Shown here piece after piece: positions 8,911 to 17,854 of a stretch of 64,000 bases of DNA; within the stretch, counting starts at the first letter, position 1, and each line of letters starts with the position of its first letter. The position numbers were made by a program, and so were the translations under genes. Source of the stretch: Phormidium tenue FACHB-1052 (GTDB lineage: Bacteria; Cyanobacteriota; Cyanobacteriia; Phormidesmidales; Phormidesmidaceae); the NCBI RefSeq assembly GCF_014696675.1, contig NZ_JACJQN010000003.1, positions 1 through 64,000 of the forward strand. The letters run 5' to 3'. Below the pieces are notes generated by a model that was given only the letters and a program-made list of their open reading frames with translations, was not told the DNA's origin and made no database searches.

Positions 8911-10215
8911 ATGACGCAGTCTATCGAGCAAGCGATCGCCACCAAGCCTACCTTTTCAGCACTGAAATGCCGAGAGTGTGGGGAAACCTACGACCTGGGT
9001 GCCAAGCATGTATGCGAAGACGTCTGCTTTGGCCCCCTAGAGGTTGCCTACGACTACGATGAGATTCGTCGGCGGGTCACTCGCAGCACCATTCAGGCAG
9101 GGCCACTGTCAATCTGGCGCTACAAAGATTTTTTGCCCGTTAGCACCGATAACCCCATTGATGTGGGCACTGGCATGACGCCCCTAGTACGGGCCAATCG
9201 GCTAGCGCGGCAGCTAGGGCTAAAAGAACTCTATATAAAGAATGACGCTGTCAATATGCCCACCCTTAGTTTTAAGGATCGGGTGGTGTCAGTGGCGCTA
9301 ACTCGAGCGCGCGAGCTGGGGTTCACCACGGTGTCTTGTGCCAGCACGGGCAACTTGGCAAACTCTACAGCGGCGATCGCCGCCCATGCTGGCCTTGACT
9401 GCTGCGTGTTCATTCCTGCCGACCTAGAAGCTGGTAAGGTACTGGGCACTCTCATTTACAACCCCACCGTCATGGCCGTGCAGGGCAACTACGACCAAGT
9501 GAATCGTCTGTGCTCTGAAGTGGCCAACACCCAAGGCTGGGGGTTCGTCAATATCAACCTGCGCCCCTACTACTCCGAAGGGTCTAAAACCCTCGGCTAT
9601 GAGGTAGCTGAACAGTTGGGTTGGCGCTTGCCCGACCACATCGTAGCGCCGCTGGCCTCTGGGTCACTGTTCACCAAAATCTACAAAGGTTTCCAAGAAT
9701 TCGTTAAGGTCGGCCTCGTTGACGATAAGCCCGTTCGCTTTAGCGGTGCCCAGGCCGAGGGTTGCTCTCCCATTGCCCAAGCCTTTAAAGAAGGCCGCGA
9801 TTTTGTGACTCCGGTCAAACCCAATACGATCGCCAAGTCTATTGCCATCGGCAACCCCGCCGACGGTATCTATGCTCTCGACATAGCTCGCAAGACCAAC
9901 GGCAACATCGAGTCAGTCACCGATGCTGAAGTTATTGAAGGCATGAAGCTATTGGCCGAAACCGAAGGTATTTTTACCGAGACCGCTGGAGGCACTACTA
10001 TTGCAGTGCTCAAAAAGCTGGTAGAAGCCGGTAAAATTGACCCTGATGAGTCTACAGTCGTCTACATCACCGGCAACGGCCTGAAGACCCAAGAAGCTGT
10101 GCAGGGTTATATTGGTGAGCCCTTTACCATTGAGCCTAAGCTCGACAGTTTCGAGCGTGCCCTGGAGCGTTCCCGCACCCTCGACCGGCTGGAATGGCAG
10201 CAAGTGCTGGTTTAG
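8911..10215 (+). CDS. thrC: Threonine synthase
   Basis: PLP enzyme converting O-phosphohomoserine to threonine. It has 434 residues. A zinc-ribbon-like N-terminus has Cys20-x2-Cys23 and Cys35-x3-Cys39. The PLP Schiff-base Lys122 lies in LSFKDRVV, followed by SCASTGNLANS for phosphate binding, and the C-terminal ETAGGTT and ITGNGLKT motifs of class II threonine synthases. The start ATG follows a weak purine stretch (CTAGGGAAATGCC). It is divergent from ntcA and followed 110 bp later by a ThiS/MoaD-like gene. A long hairpin overlaps its stop codon. The leader may regulate it. Confidence 0.95.
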   Translation: MTQSIEQAIATKPTFSALKCRECGETYDLGAKHVCEDVCFGPLEVAYDYDEIRRRVTRSTIQAGPLSIWRYKDFLPVSTDNPIDVGTGMTPLVRANRLARQLGLKELYIKNDAVNMPTLSFKDRVVSVALTRARELGFTTVSCASTGNLANSTAAIAAHAGLDCCVFIPADLEAGKVLGTLIYNPTVMAVQGNYDQVNRLCSEVANTQGWGFVNINLRPYYSEGSKTLGYEVAEQLGWRLPDHIVAPLASGSLFTKIYKGFQEFVKVGLVDDKPVRFSGAQAEGCSPIAQAFKEGRDFVTPVKPNTIAKSIAIGNPADGIYALDIARKTNGNIESVTDAEVIEGMKLLAETEGIFTETAGGTTIAVLKKLVEAGKIDPDESTVVYITGNGLKTQEAVQGYIGEPFTIEPKLDSFERALERSRTLDRLEWQQVLV

Positions 10216-10276
10216 GGTATGAGGTTTAAGGTTTAAGCAGCCCATTTTCTGCTCAAACCTTGAACTCTATTCCCTA
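10213..10276. repeat. Long imperfect palindrome after thrC
   Basis: Arms of 28 bases (10213-10240 with 10249-10276) pair with only a few mismatches around a short loop; the left arm overlaps the thrC stop codon. The composition (GGTTTA/GGGTAT units on one arm, AACCTTGAAC on the other) resembles a second palindrome at 29881-29946. It could slow or attenuate transcription into the downstream gene. Confidence 0.55.
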
Positions 10277-10325
10277 TGCCCTTTTGATCAATCGATTTAA
10301 TTTTCCCGATTCATTTACTACACCC

Positions 10326-10601
10326 ATGGCTGTAAAAGTACTAATCCCGACTCCGCTGCAAAAGTTTACCAACAACCAGGCTGCTCTGGAATGCAGTGGT
10401 GGCAATATCGTAGATCTGCTCAATGATTTGGAGAGCAACTGCCCTGGCATCAAAGCCCGGCTTTGCGACGACTCTGGTGAGCTGCGCCGCTTTGTTAACT
10501 TCTACGTCAACAGCGAAGATATTCGCTTTCTCGACGGCAAAGAGACCGCTCTCAACGATGGCGACGAAGTCAGCATCGTCCCTGCCGTAGCCGGAGGCTG
10601 A
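10326..10601 (+). CDS. ThiS/MoaD/CysO-like small sulfur carrier
   Basis: A 91-residue beta-grasp protein ending in Gly-Gly (VPAVAGG), the tail that is adenylated and thiocarboxylated in sulfur carriers. The start chosen is ATGGCTGTAAAAG; an in-frame upstream extension from 10260 lacks a binding site and family similarity. The core has NGGDEVSI-like spacing ([11 protein letters not shown]) typical of the MoaD/ThiS fold. It follows thrC, an arrangement reminiscent of other bacteria where such carriers sit with amino-acid sulfur genes, but no cognate E1-like or Mec protease gene is adjacent, so its acceptor is unknown. Confidence 0.85.
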   Translation: MAVKVLIPTPLQKFTNNQAALECSGGNIVDLLNDLESNCPGIKARLCDDSGELRRFVNFYVNSEDIRFLDGKETALNDGDEVSIVPAVAGG

Positions 10602-10632
10602 TGTTAGCGCCAAAGACAAGCTATTGGATCAG

Positions 10633-10668
10633 AAAATACTGAGCAAAAGCTTTTGCTCAGTATTTTTT
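10633..10668 (+). terminator. Rho-independent terminator
   Basis: Near-continuous palindrome ATACTGAGCAAAA/TTTTGCTCAGTAT centred near 10649/10650, followed by T7. It ends the thrC-sulfur carrier transcript. Confidence 0.9.
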
Positions 10669-10784
10669 TGGGCAGCCGCTGATAGTTTGGACGTGACCAG
10701 CAGTAGAGCAACGACTAAGGCTTTCTCATGCTTGCGGTACAGGCCTAGGAAGGGAATACCTGCCTAAAATGGAGCGTATTTGCT

Positions 10785-12722
10785 TTGGAGGAGCAGGTGA
10801 TTCTCGATCAACTTCCGGTATCCCGCGTGAACGCTCGCAGCACCGATGCCTTTGATATTCACAACAGTCGGTTTTGTGAGGGCAGCAACCCCTACCTCAA
10901 TACGGCGGCGTTCGTTTTCGACTTTGCCCTCTCGGGAAACAGCGACCCGCTGCCGATGGCGGCCTATGTCGAGGCGGTGGGCGATCGCTACCCTCACCTC
11001 AAAGAGCACACCTACGACTCCTTTGCCCATCTCTTTGCCCAGGTGGCGGCAGAGGTCAACCGGCTCGACATCGGCCTATATCTGCACCGCTGGAGCGTGA
11101 CCCACCGAGGTGAGCGCTGCTGCATTGCCATCGAAGCGCTGCACGGTCGCACGACGCGATCGGTGGTCTACGCCGTGTGGGACTGGTTTGAGGCCATCAC
11201 CCAAGACCATCAGTTTTATATTGAAGACCAGGTTGAAGTCTTTCAGCGGCTGTTTCGGCAGTCGGTCTACGGTGGCCCCACGGTCTATGCGCTGCTGCGA
11301 ACCGCCCACGAAAAGGGCATTCCCGCCTTTTATCTGTGGGATGAGGGGTTGATGCAGTATGGCTATGGCAAAAAGCTGGTGCGCGGCGTGGCGACCACCT
11401 TTGATACCGACAGCCACCTAGACTCAGACTTCACCACCCGCAAAGACGACTGCAAAGCCTTTCTCAGCACCCTGGGGTTTCCGGTGCCCAACGGCGAAAT
11501 CGTCACGACCCGTAAGGAGGCTCTAGCCGCCGCCGATCGCGTTGGCTATGCGATCGCAGTAAAACCGGTGACGGGGCACAAGGGGGAAGGTGTAACCGCA
11601 GACGTGCGCGACGATGAGGAACTGGAAGTCGCCTTCGATCGCGCCGTAGCAGCCATTCCTGAAGACCAGCCGGTAGAAGTGATTGTCGAGAAGAGCATTG
11701 CGGGCTCCGATTTTCGGATCTTGTGTGTCAACGGTCGATTTGTGGCCGCTATGGAGCGCCGCCCCGCCTCCGTCACTGGGGATGGCGAATCCACTATCAG
11801 CGAACTGATTCGTGACGCTAACCGAGCCGCCCATCGCAGCGACACCCCAACCTCTCCCCTGGGCAAGATCAAAACCGATGGGGCGATGGAGATGTATTTG
11901 GCGGAGCAGGGGTTTAGCCTGGAGAGCGTGCTCGAGGCCGATCAAACCGTCTATCTGCGCAAGGTAGCGAACTTATCTGCCGGGGGGGTGAGCATCGACG
12001 CCACACCCACTATTCACCCTGACAATGTGGTTTTGGCCCAGGATATTGCCCAACATTTTCGCCTGACTTGTTTGGGCATTGATGTGATTACCCGTGACCT
12101 GTCGCGATCGTGGAAGGACGGCAATTTTGGCATTCTAGAAATCAACTCTGCGCCGGGGATTTCGATGCACCTCAACCCGTCGGTGGGCGATCGCGTCGAT
12201 GTCACCTCCCCCATTCTCGAAACCTTCTTTCCTGAAGACACCAACATCCGCATTCCCACCATCACTTTCAATCGGGTTTCGATGCGCGATTTGCAAGAGC
12301 TGATCGACCATCTGCTCTTGCAATATCCCAACTGGGTGATTGGGGCAGTGTGTCGGGAGGGCGTGCTAATCAACCGCTCTGAAAAGGCCCTGAGCCCTAA
12401 CTACAACGTCAACGTGCGCAACCTGCTGCGCAACCCCAGACTTGACATGTTGATTGCCGAATATCGCGGCGACATCTTTGAGCAAGACGGCATGTTTTAC
12501 TCGGGCAGCGACATGGTCGTTTTGGACAACCCAACCGAAACCGAGACGCTGCTAACCCGCGATATCTTGCCCCACTCGACCGTGGTGGTGCGCGAGGGCA
12601 GCAATGTCTCGATTCGCCGCCAGGGGCTAATTGAGCAATACCGGCTGGGTAGCGGTGAGCCCTTTAGCCGCGTCTATCTCAAGGAGACAGGGACGATCTT
12701 GCCCTCCAGGGAGGGGCAGTAG
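10785..12722 (+). CDS. Cyanophycin synthetase-like ATP-grasp enzyme (CphA2 type)
   Basis: A 645-residue protein with the order of a cyanophycin synthetase but shorter. It has an N-terminal domain (about 1-210), an ATP-grasp domain (about 220-480: LGFPVPNGEIV, IAVKPVTGHKGEGVT, GILEINSAPGI) and a short C-terminal part (about 490-640) related to the Mur-ligase-like domain without a recognisable P-loop. CphA1 enzymes are near 870-900 residues with an active Mur-ligase half. The truncated form matches CphA2, which polymerises beta-aspartyl-arginine dipeptides. No cphA1 or cphB is nearby. The start is uncertain: TTG at 10785, or GTG at 10797 with GGAGGAG close upstream. Confidence 0.75.
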   Translation: MEEQVILDQLPVSRVNARSTDAFDIHNSRFCEGSNPYLNTAAFVFDFALSGNSDPLPMAAYVEAVGDRYPHLKEHTYDSFAHLFAQVAAEVNRLDIGLYLHRWSVTHRGERCCIAIEALHGRTTRSVVYAVWDWFEAITQDHQFYIEDQVEVFQRLFRQSVYGGPTVYALLRTAHEKGIPAFYLWDEGLMQYGYGKKLVRGVATTFDTDSHLDSDFTTRKDDCKAFLSTLGFPVPNGEIVTTRKEALAAADRVGYAIAVKPVTGHKGEGVTADVRDDEELEVAFDRAVAAIPEDQPVEVIVEKSIAGSDFRILCVNGRFVAAMERRPASVTGDGESTISELIRDANRAAHRSDTPTSPLGKIKTDGAMEMYLAEQGFSLESVLEADQTVYLRKVANLSAGGVSIDATPTIHPDNVVLAQDIAQHFRLTCLGIDVITRDLSRSWKDGNFGILEINSAPGISMHLNPSVGDRVDVTSPILETFFPEDTNIRIPTITFNRVSMRDLQELIDHLLLQYPNWVIGAVCREGVLINRSEKALSPNYNVNVRNLLRNPRLDMLIAEYRGDIFEQDGMFYSGSDMVVLDNPTETETLLTRDILPHSTVVVREGSNVSIRRQGLIEQYRLGSGEPFSRVYLKETGTILPSREGQ

Positions 12723-12884
12723 ATGCGATCCACTGAGGTTGTACGACCCAGGCTCCCTCATTAGCAAGATGCTGCCTGGCCCTGAGTTTTTTACTATGCG
12801 GTTGTAAACCATCGGGCTAGGTGGTTGCCAGCGCTGCCCCTGCGGCCTTTGCCTCCTACGCCCGCGCGCGCGAGTATTAGAACG

Positions 12885-13226
12885 ATGAGCGATACCACCG
12901 TCATAAAAGTCACCTCTGAAGCGGCACCGATCGGTGCCATGGGGCAAAAGCATCTGGCCCTCGGCAAAAAGCTGGCCATGCGGCTATGGGAAAACGAGCA
13001 GCCCGGCGAGGCCAAGCCCGAAACCCAGCGCCCCTACGAGGCGATCGGCTACGTGATTAATGGGCGAGCTGAGCTACAGCTCGAAGGTCAGACCGTCGTG
13101 CTAGAACCCGGTAACTCCTGGGTCGTTCCTGAGGGGGCATCGCACACCTACAAAATTTTGGAACCCTTTACCGCCGTTGAGGTGACTACGCCCCCGGCTG
13201 TGGTGCAGGGTCGCGATCGCGCCTAG
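12885..13226 (+). CDS. Cupin domain protein
   Basis: A 113-residue single-domain cupin. Visible are the two conserved motifs: the first degenerate (YEAIGYVINGRAEL, about 46-60) and the second GNSWVVPEGASHTYKI (about 71-86), with a single clear metal-type His. The ATG at 12885 is chosen because residues upstream in the open frame are Pro/Arg-rich, unlike a protein start. Function is not predictable; such small cupins bind metals or small ligands. It lies between the CphA2-like gene and phnD, 154 bp before phnD. Confidence 0.75.
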   Translation: MSDTTVIKVTSEAAPIGAMGQKHLALGKKLAMRLWENEQPGEAKPETQRPYEAIGYVINGRAELQLEGQTVVLEPGNSWVVPEGASHTYKILEPFTAVEVTTPPAVVQGRDRA

Positions 13227-13380
13227 CGTTGGTTGACTAGGGTGTCTCCCCTGCAAGCGACCGTTAATTTACCACTGATCCGTTCTGAGCCAGGAGTAGA
13301 CTGTGTGGCGCTCAACTTACTCATTTTCTTTTAACTAAAAGCAGCCGCTGAGGCGATTTAATAGTCTCTGCAAGCTAAAA

Positions 13381-14337
13381 ATGTTTCAAAAGAAGATGGG
13401 CACAAATAGATTTCGCCTCAAAGGCTGGCTGAGCGCCTGGCTGGTTGGATTGCTAGCTCTGGTTGTGGTCGTGGCCTGTGCGCCCCAATCCGACAATCCA
13501 ACGGCTGCGGATTCAGCCGCCTCTCCTGAGGCGTTGACGGAGCTCAAGTTTGGGGTTGGGCCTTATTTCCCCACCCCCAATGAGAACCGCAAGCAGTTTG
13601 AGCCGCTGTTTGAGGCCGTGGCCCAGCAGCTAGATTTGCCTGCCGATGTGACCGTGGCCGACGACTGGATTGGTATCTCTGAGGCGCTGCGATCGGGCAC
13701 GCTGGATGTCGCCTGGTTAGGCCCCTGGGGCTATGTGCTGGCCCACCACAACGAGCCTGCCCTGGAGGCGATCGCCACCGTTAAATATAAAGACAAACCC
13801 ACCTACTACTCAGTGCTGATGGCCAAAGCCGACGCGCCCTTTGACACGCTGGACGAGGCGATCGCCCTGAGTCAGCAGGGGCAAAAGCTCAAGCTCAGCC
13901 TGGCCGACGTAGGGTCAACCTCGGGCTGGCTGATTCCCCAGGCGGAGTTTAAGCGGCGGGGGCTAGACCCCGAAACGGTGTTTGACTACAGCGAAGGGGC
14001 CAGCCACGCCGCCCAGGCGATCGCGGTGCTGAGCGACCAGACCGACATTGCCTCGGACTACGATCGCAACCTCGACGTGCTGACCGAGCAGGGCAAAATC
14101 GACAAAAGCCAGCTCAAGATCATCTGGCAATCTGAGCCGCTACCCAATGACCCGATCGTCGTGCGGGGTGACTTTCCCGCCGAACTGAAAACCAGGCTGC
14201 AAGATGCGCTGGTCAACCTCACCCCAGAGCAAACCCAAATTCTGTTGCCCAAGAACTACACCGGCTTTGAGGTCTCCGACGGCAGCAACTATAGCCCGAT
14301 CGAGACGGCTGGCAAATCCGTAGGCAAGCTGGAGTGA
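13381..14337 (+). CDS. phnD: Phosphonate/phosphite ABC transporter substrate-binding lipoprotein
   Basis: Periplasmic solute-binding protein of 318 residues for a phosphonate-type ABC importer. It has a signal sequence with a lipobox (VVVVAC; lipidated Cys33), the FGVGPYFPTPNENRKQFEPL opening, and PhnD blocks such as WLGPWGYVLA and SLADVGSTSGWLIPQ. Ligand specificity (phosphonate, phosphite or related) cannot be read. Its stop overlaps the start of phnE, so the genes are translationally coupled. No C-P lyase genes or ptxD occur in the window. Confidence 0.9.
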   Translation: MFQKKMGTNRFRLKGWLSAWLVGLLALVVVVACAPQSDNPTAADSAASPEALTELKFGVGPYFPTPNENRKQFEPLFEAVAQQLDLPADVTVADDWIGISEALRSGTLDVAWLGPWGYVLAHHNEPALEAIATVKYKDKPTYYSVLMAKADAPFDTLDEAIALSQQGQKLKLSLADVGSTSGWLIPQAEFKRRGLDPETVFDYSEGASHAAQAIAVLSDQTDIASDYDRNLDVLTEQGKIDKSQLKIIWQSEPLPNDPIVVRGDFPAELKTRLQDALVNLTPEQTQILLPKNYTGFEVSDGSNYSPIETAGKSVGKLE

Positions 14338-15179
14338 TGGAGCCACCCTCCAGTAACGGTAGCCATCCGGTCACCGATTTCGATGCGCTCTTACAGCGCG
14401 AGTGGCAGCGACAGGGTGGAGTTTGGCGAATCCTCCAGCAGGGCTTTTGGGGGGTGCTGGCGGTGGCGGTGGTCGTCGCCAGTGCCCACGGGGCCGAGGT
14501 CGATCCCCAGCAGTTTTGGTCGCGGCTGCCCCAGCTAGGTGAATGGTTGGTGCGGCTGTTCCCCCCCGACTTCTCAGAGCTGCCCAGCTTCTTAGGAGCG
14601 ATCTGGGAGACGCTGGCGATCGCCATCATCGGCACGGGCGCGGCCATGGTGGCGGCGCTGCCCCTGGCGGTGGTGGTGGCCCGTAACGTCACCCCGTTTA
14701 GGCCGCTATCGCTGCCCTTACGGAGCTTCCTCAACCTGCTGCGGGGCATTGACACGGCCATTTTTGCCCTGTTCTTTGTCTCGATTGTGGGCCTTGGCCC
14801 CTTTGCTGGAGCGCTGGGGGTAGCGCTGCACACCACTGGGTCGATGGCCAAGCTCTACGCCGAGGTGTTAGAAACCCTGCCGCCTGAGCCGATCGAAGCG
14901 GTGGAAGCGACTGGGTGCGATCGCATGCGCACCTTTACCTTTGCCGTCTTGCCCGAAGCTTTGCCCGGACTGATCGGCATCAGCCTCTACCTGTGGGAAT
15001 TTAACGTGCGATCGTCGATAATTTTGGGCATCGTCGGCGCGGGCGGCATTGGCTACGAACTGCTGGTCAGCCTCAAGCTGCTGGATTTTCCTCGGCTCTG
15101 CACCATTTTGCTGCTGATTTTGGCCATGGTGACGCTGATCGACGCCCTCAGCGCTCGGCTGCGGCAGCGGTTAGGATGA
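14334..15179 (+). CDS. phnE: Phosphonate-type ABC transporter permease
   Basis: Inner-membrane permease of 281 residues. An N-terminal cytosolic tail, a first helix (about 42-60) and a block of helices from about residue 85 onward are visible. The EAA loop that contacts the ATPase is present (EALEAVEATG-like: EPIEAVEATGCDRMRTF). It starts with GTG at 14334 or ATG at 14337, overlapping the phnD stop. The gene order D-E-C is intact with 4 bp before phnC. Confidence 0.9.
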   Translation: MMEPPSSNGSHPVTDFDALLQREWQRQGGVWRILQQGFWGVLAVAVVVASAHGAEVDPQQFWSRLPQLGEWLVRLFPPDFSELPSFLGAIWETLAIAIIGTGAAMVAALPLAVVVARNVTPFRPLSLPLRSFLNLLRGIDTAIFALFFVSIVGLGPFAGALGVALHTTGSMAKLYAEVLETLPPEPIEAVEATGCDRMRTFTFAVLPEALPGLIGISLYLWEFNVRSSIILGIVGAGGIGYELLVSLKLLDFPRLCTILLLILAMVTLIDALSARLRQRLG

Positions 15180-15183
15180 AACC

Positions 15184-15918
15184 ATGCTGAGTATTGAACA
15201 CCTGTCTAATGTCTACGACCGCAACCGCACCGCCCTGGACGACATTAGCTTTCAGATTGAGCCGCACACCTTCACCGCCATTTTGGGGCCGAGCGGGGCG
15301 GGTAAAACGACGCTGATGCGCTGCATCCTTCAGCTGATCAAGCCAACGGGGGGCCAAGTGTGGTTTCAGGGCCAGAACCTGACCACCTGCTCCGCTCGGG
15401 AACTGCGGCAGGCCCGCACCCAAATGGCCACCATTGCCCAGCAGTTCAACCTGGTGCGCCGCCGCACCGCGCTGGAAAACTGCCTGGGCGGGCGCTTACA
15501 AGATCTGCCCCTCTGGCGCTGCTGGCTCAACCAGTTTCCGCCAGAGTTGCTGCGGGAGGGCATGGCGGCTCTGGAGCGGGTGCAGCTCTTGGATGCGGCC
15601 TTTCAGCGGGCGGATCGGCTCTCGGGCGGACAGCAGCAGCGAGTGGCGATCGCCCGCGCCCTCACCCAGCGAGCCAGCCTGATTTTGGCCGATGAACCTG
15701 TAGCCAGCCTCGACCCCGAGACGGCCCACACGGTGCTGGGGCTGCTGCGATCGCTCTGTCGCAACGAAGGGCTGACCGTGGTGTGCAACCTACACCAGGT
15801 CGAGCTGGCGCTGACCTATGGCGATCGCATCCTCGGCATTCAGGCGGGAAAATTAGTGCTTGATCGACCCACTAGCCAGGTAAATGCAACCAGCCTGGAC
15901 TTAATCTACAAATCCTGA
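15184..15918 (+). CDS. phnC: Phosphonate-type ABC transporter ATP-binding protein
   Basis: ATPase subunit of 244 residues for the PhnDE importer. Walker A is GPSGAGKT (about 36-43), the Q-loop region is MATIAQQFNLV, the signature is LSGGQQQRVAIARAL, Walker B is ILADEPVASLD, and the switch His lies in CNLHQVELAL. It is complete. A small membrane protein gene starts 65 bp downstream on the same strand. Confidence 0.93.
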   Translation: MLSIEHLSNVYDRNRTALDDISFQIEPHTFTAILGPSGAGKTTLMRCILQLIKPTGGQVWFQGQNLTTCSARELRQARTQMATIAQQFNLVRRRTALENCLGGRLQDLPLWRCWLNQFPPELLREGMAALERVQLLDAAFQRADRLSGGQQQRVAIARALTQRASLILADEPVASLDPETAHTVLGLLRSLCRNEGLTVVCNLHQVELALTYGDRILGIQAGKLVLDRPTSQVNATSLDLIYKS

Positions 15919-15983
15919 GCGGACGTTCTCGACTGGGCATTGCAAAATTTCACCACAGGTTACAATCACCCGGAGAGTCTGAG

Positions 15984-16265
15984 ATGCCCCTACCTGTCCT
16001 CGTTAACGGCCTTGTATGCGTAGCAGGCACCCTGCTGGGCATTCTGTTTGCCGGGGCGAGCCTGATTAGCATCGCGAATATGAAGGTGCCCTGGGTCAAC
16101 TTGCTCTTGGTCGCCGCGCTGCTGGTTCCGGTCATGTTTGTCGTGTCGGGGGTCGGTGTGGCGATCGCGTACGACCGCATGCCGCTAGGGGTGATCTATG
16201 GCCTGGTGGCCTTGCCGTGGCTCTACGGCACAGGCTTTGTGTTGCTCATGCTGCGGTCTTTCTAA
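15984..16265 (+). CDS. Small three-helix membrane protein, unknown
   Basis: A 93-residue hydrophobic protein with three predicted membrane segments (about 4-28, 34-60 and 67-90) and short loops containing MKVPW and YDRMPLG. I do not recognise a family. A purine-rich stretch (GGAGAG) precedes the ATG at a good distance. It lies behind phnC and may share the phn transcript, or be a separate unit. The convergent hpnH gene ends 180 bp further on. Confidence 0.6.
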   Translation: MPLPVLVNGLVCVAGTLLGILFAGASLISIANMKVPWVNLLLVAALLVPVMFVVSGVGVAIAYDRMPLGVIYGLVALPWLYGTGFVLLMLRSF

Positions 16266-16308
16266 AGGTAACACCCTCGCTCTAAACGTCATGATTTGAA
16301 CTCCCTGT

Positions 16309-16381
16309 CCAACGCTTAAAACGTTGGGGCTTTGCTAAATGGCGGCATAGATTTGAGCAGGGACAAACGACCGTTTGCCCC
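16309..16381. other. Two small hairpins between convergent genes
   Basis: CCAACG/CGTTGG (16309-16314 with 16322-16327), and a compact hairpin CAAACG-AC-CGTTTG bordered by GGG and CCC (about 16360-16381). A T6 tract follows downstream on the plus strand at 16394-16399. They probably act in termination between the small membrane gene and hpnH. Confidence 0.4.
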
Positions 16382-16445
16382 TAAAAGGAACGTTTTTTGG
16401 GTGTGTACCTATATCCAGCCATCCCAGCGTTGGTAGTGGGGTTAG

Positions 16446-17456
16446 CTAGAACAAACTGCCCATCGCCCGCAGCATATTCTGCGGTTGTAGGGCTGCCTCT
16501 GCTGCCGTCGGCTCGTAGCCGCAGTGCACCATGCAGTCGGCACACTCGGGGTTGCCGCTCTTGTGGCCGTACTTCTCCCAGTCGGTGTTGTCGAGCAATT
16601 CTTGGAAGGTTTCGTAGTGGCCTTCGTTTAGCAAGTAGCAGGGTTTTTGCCACCCCAGCACGCTGTAGCTGGGGCTGCCCCAGGGGGTGCAGTCGTAGTC
16701 TTTTTGCCCGGTCAAGAAGTCTAAAAAGAGCGGGTTGTGGTTAAATTCCCACTTTTTTTTGCCTGCCGTAAACGGAGCCAAGATTTCTCGAAACAGCGCT
16801 TTGGTCTGGTCGCGCTTAAGGAAGTGCTCCTGGTTGGGGGCCCAATCGTAGCTGTAGCCCGGCGACACCATCATGCCGTCTACTTTCAATTCGGTGAGAT
16901 AGTCAAACAGAGACTGGATTTCCTGGGGGTCGGTACCCTCAAACACGGTGGTGTTGGTGGTGACCCGGAAGCCTCGCGCTTTGGCGGCCCGGATGGCGCT
17001 GATGGCAATATCAAAGACGCCATTGCGATCGACGCAGCGATCGTGCAGGTCCTTCATGCCGTCTAAGTGCACGCTAAACGAGAGGTAGGGCGAGGGCGTG
17101 AATTTGTCGAGACTTTTTTCGAGCAGCAGGCCGTTGGTGCAGAGGTAGACAAACTTCTTGCGCGCCACTAGGCCCTGTACAATCTCGTCAATTTGCGGGT
17201 GCAGCAGCGGCTCCCCACCGGGAATCGAAACCACCGGGGCACCGCATTCTTCCGCCGCCGCAAAGCAGGCTTCGGGCGACAGGTTCTGCTTCAAAATTTC
17301 TTTAGGATGCTGGATTTTGCCGCAGCCCGAGCAGGCCAGGTTGCAGCGAAACAACGGTTCTAGCATCAACACCAGAGGATATTGCTTGCGCCCTTTGAGG
17401 CGCTGAGTGACAAGATACTGCCCCACGCCCAGGGCCTGCTGCAAACTGATTGCCAT
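16446..17456 (-). CDS. hpnH: Adenosyl-hopene transferase, radical SAM
   Basis: Radical SAM enzyme of 336 residues that joins a 5'-deoxyadenosyl unit to diploptene to give adenosylhopane, the first step to C35 bacteriohopanepolyols. The 4Fe-4S motif is CNLACSGC (Cys-x3-Cys-x2-Cys, about 38-45). [10 protein letters not shown] is the SAM-binding GGE motif. The C-terminal Cys cluster (Cys-Ala-Asp-Cys-x3-Cys) is typical of HpnH. It is divergent from the squalene synthase-like gene and part of a hopanoid region reaching to 29.8 kb. Confidence 0.95.
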   Translation of the reverse strand: MAISLQQALGVGQYLVTQRLKGRKQYPLVLMLEPLFRCNLACSGCGKIQHPKEILKQNLSPEACFAAAEECGAPVVSIPGGEPLLHPQIDEIVQGLVARKKFVYLCTNGLLLEKSLDKFTPSPYLSFSVHLDGMKDLHDRCVDRNGVFDIAISAIRAAKARGFRVTTNTTVFEGTDPQEIQSLFDYLTELKVDGMMVSPGYSYDWAPNQEHFLKRDQTKALFREILAPFTAGKKKWEFNHNPLFLDFLTGQKDYDCTPWGSPSYSVLGWQKPCYLLNEGHYETFQELLDNTDWEKYGHKSGNPECADCMVHCGYEPTAAEAALQPQNMLRAMGSLF

Positions 17457-17854
17457 GTCTCTTCACTCCTCGATTGGGGAGGATTCGTCAGCATAACCGC
17501 TAACCGGGCCAGCAGCCTAGGTCACGGCGGCAGCTGATGCGTCGAACCCTGATGGTGATACCCAACTACCGTAATTCATTTTGGCAAAAACGGTTGTCTC
17601 CGCCCCCATCCCTTGCCCACCTAGCCTGCGATCGCCGCTGGGAGTTTTGGCCCAAGCCACGCCTCTGGGACTGACGGTGTAAGATGCGGTTAATTCTGCC
17701 CGTGGCCAAGTAGCCGCCTACAGGTACCCTAGATGCTTAGTAGCCCCAGATACCATTCATCCAAGTTGATTCACCGTTAATGCTCTGTTAAAGCTTACAG
17801 AATGAAAGTCAACCAGTATGGTTGAAAGCCAAAGCAACGTGAGGAGAGCGCTCA
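17457..17854. other. Divergent intergenic region hpnH / squalene synthase
   Basis: About 400 bp holding two divergent promoters. An inverted repeat TCAACC-AGTAT-GGTTGA (17809-17825) lies just before the ribosome binding site (GAGGAGAG near 17841) of the downstream gene and could be an operator or leader hairpin. I see no gene. Confidence 0.5.

Noticed and set aside
8697..9062. 121-codon ORF overlapping the thrC start
   Set aside because: Runs in another frame over conserved thrC sequence and has no family similarity.
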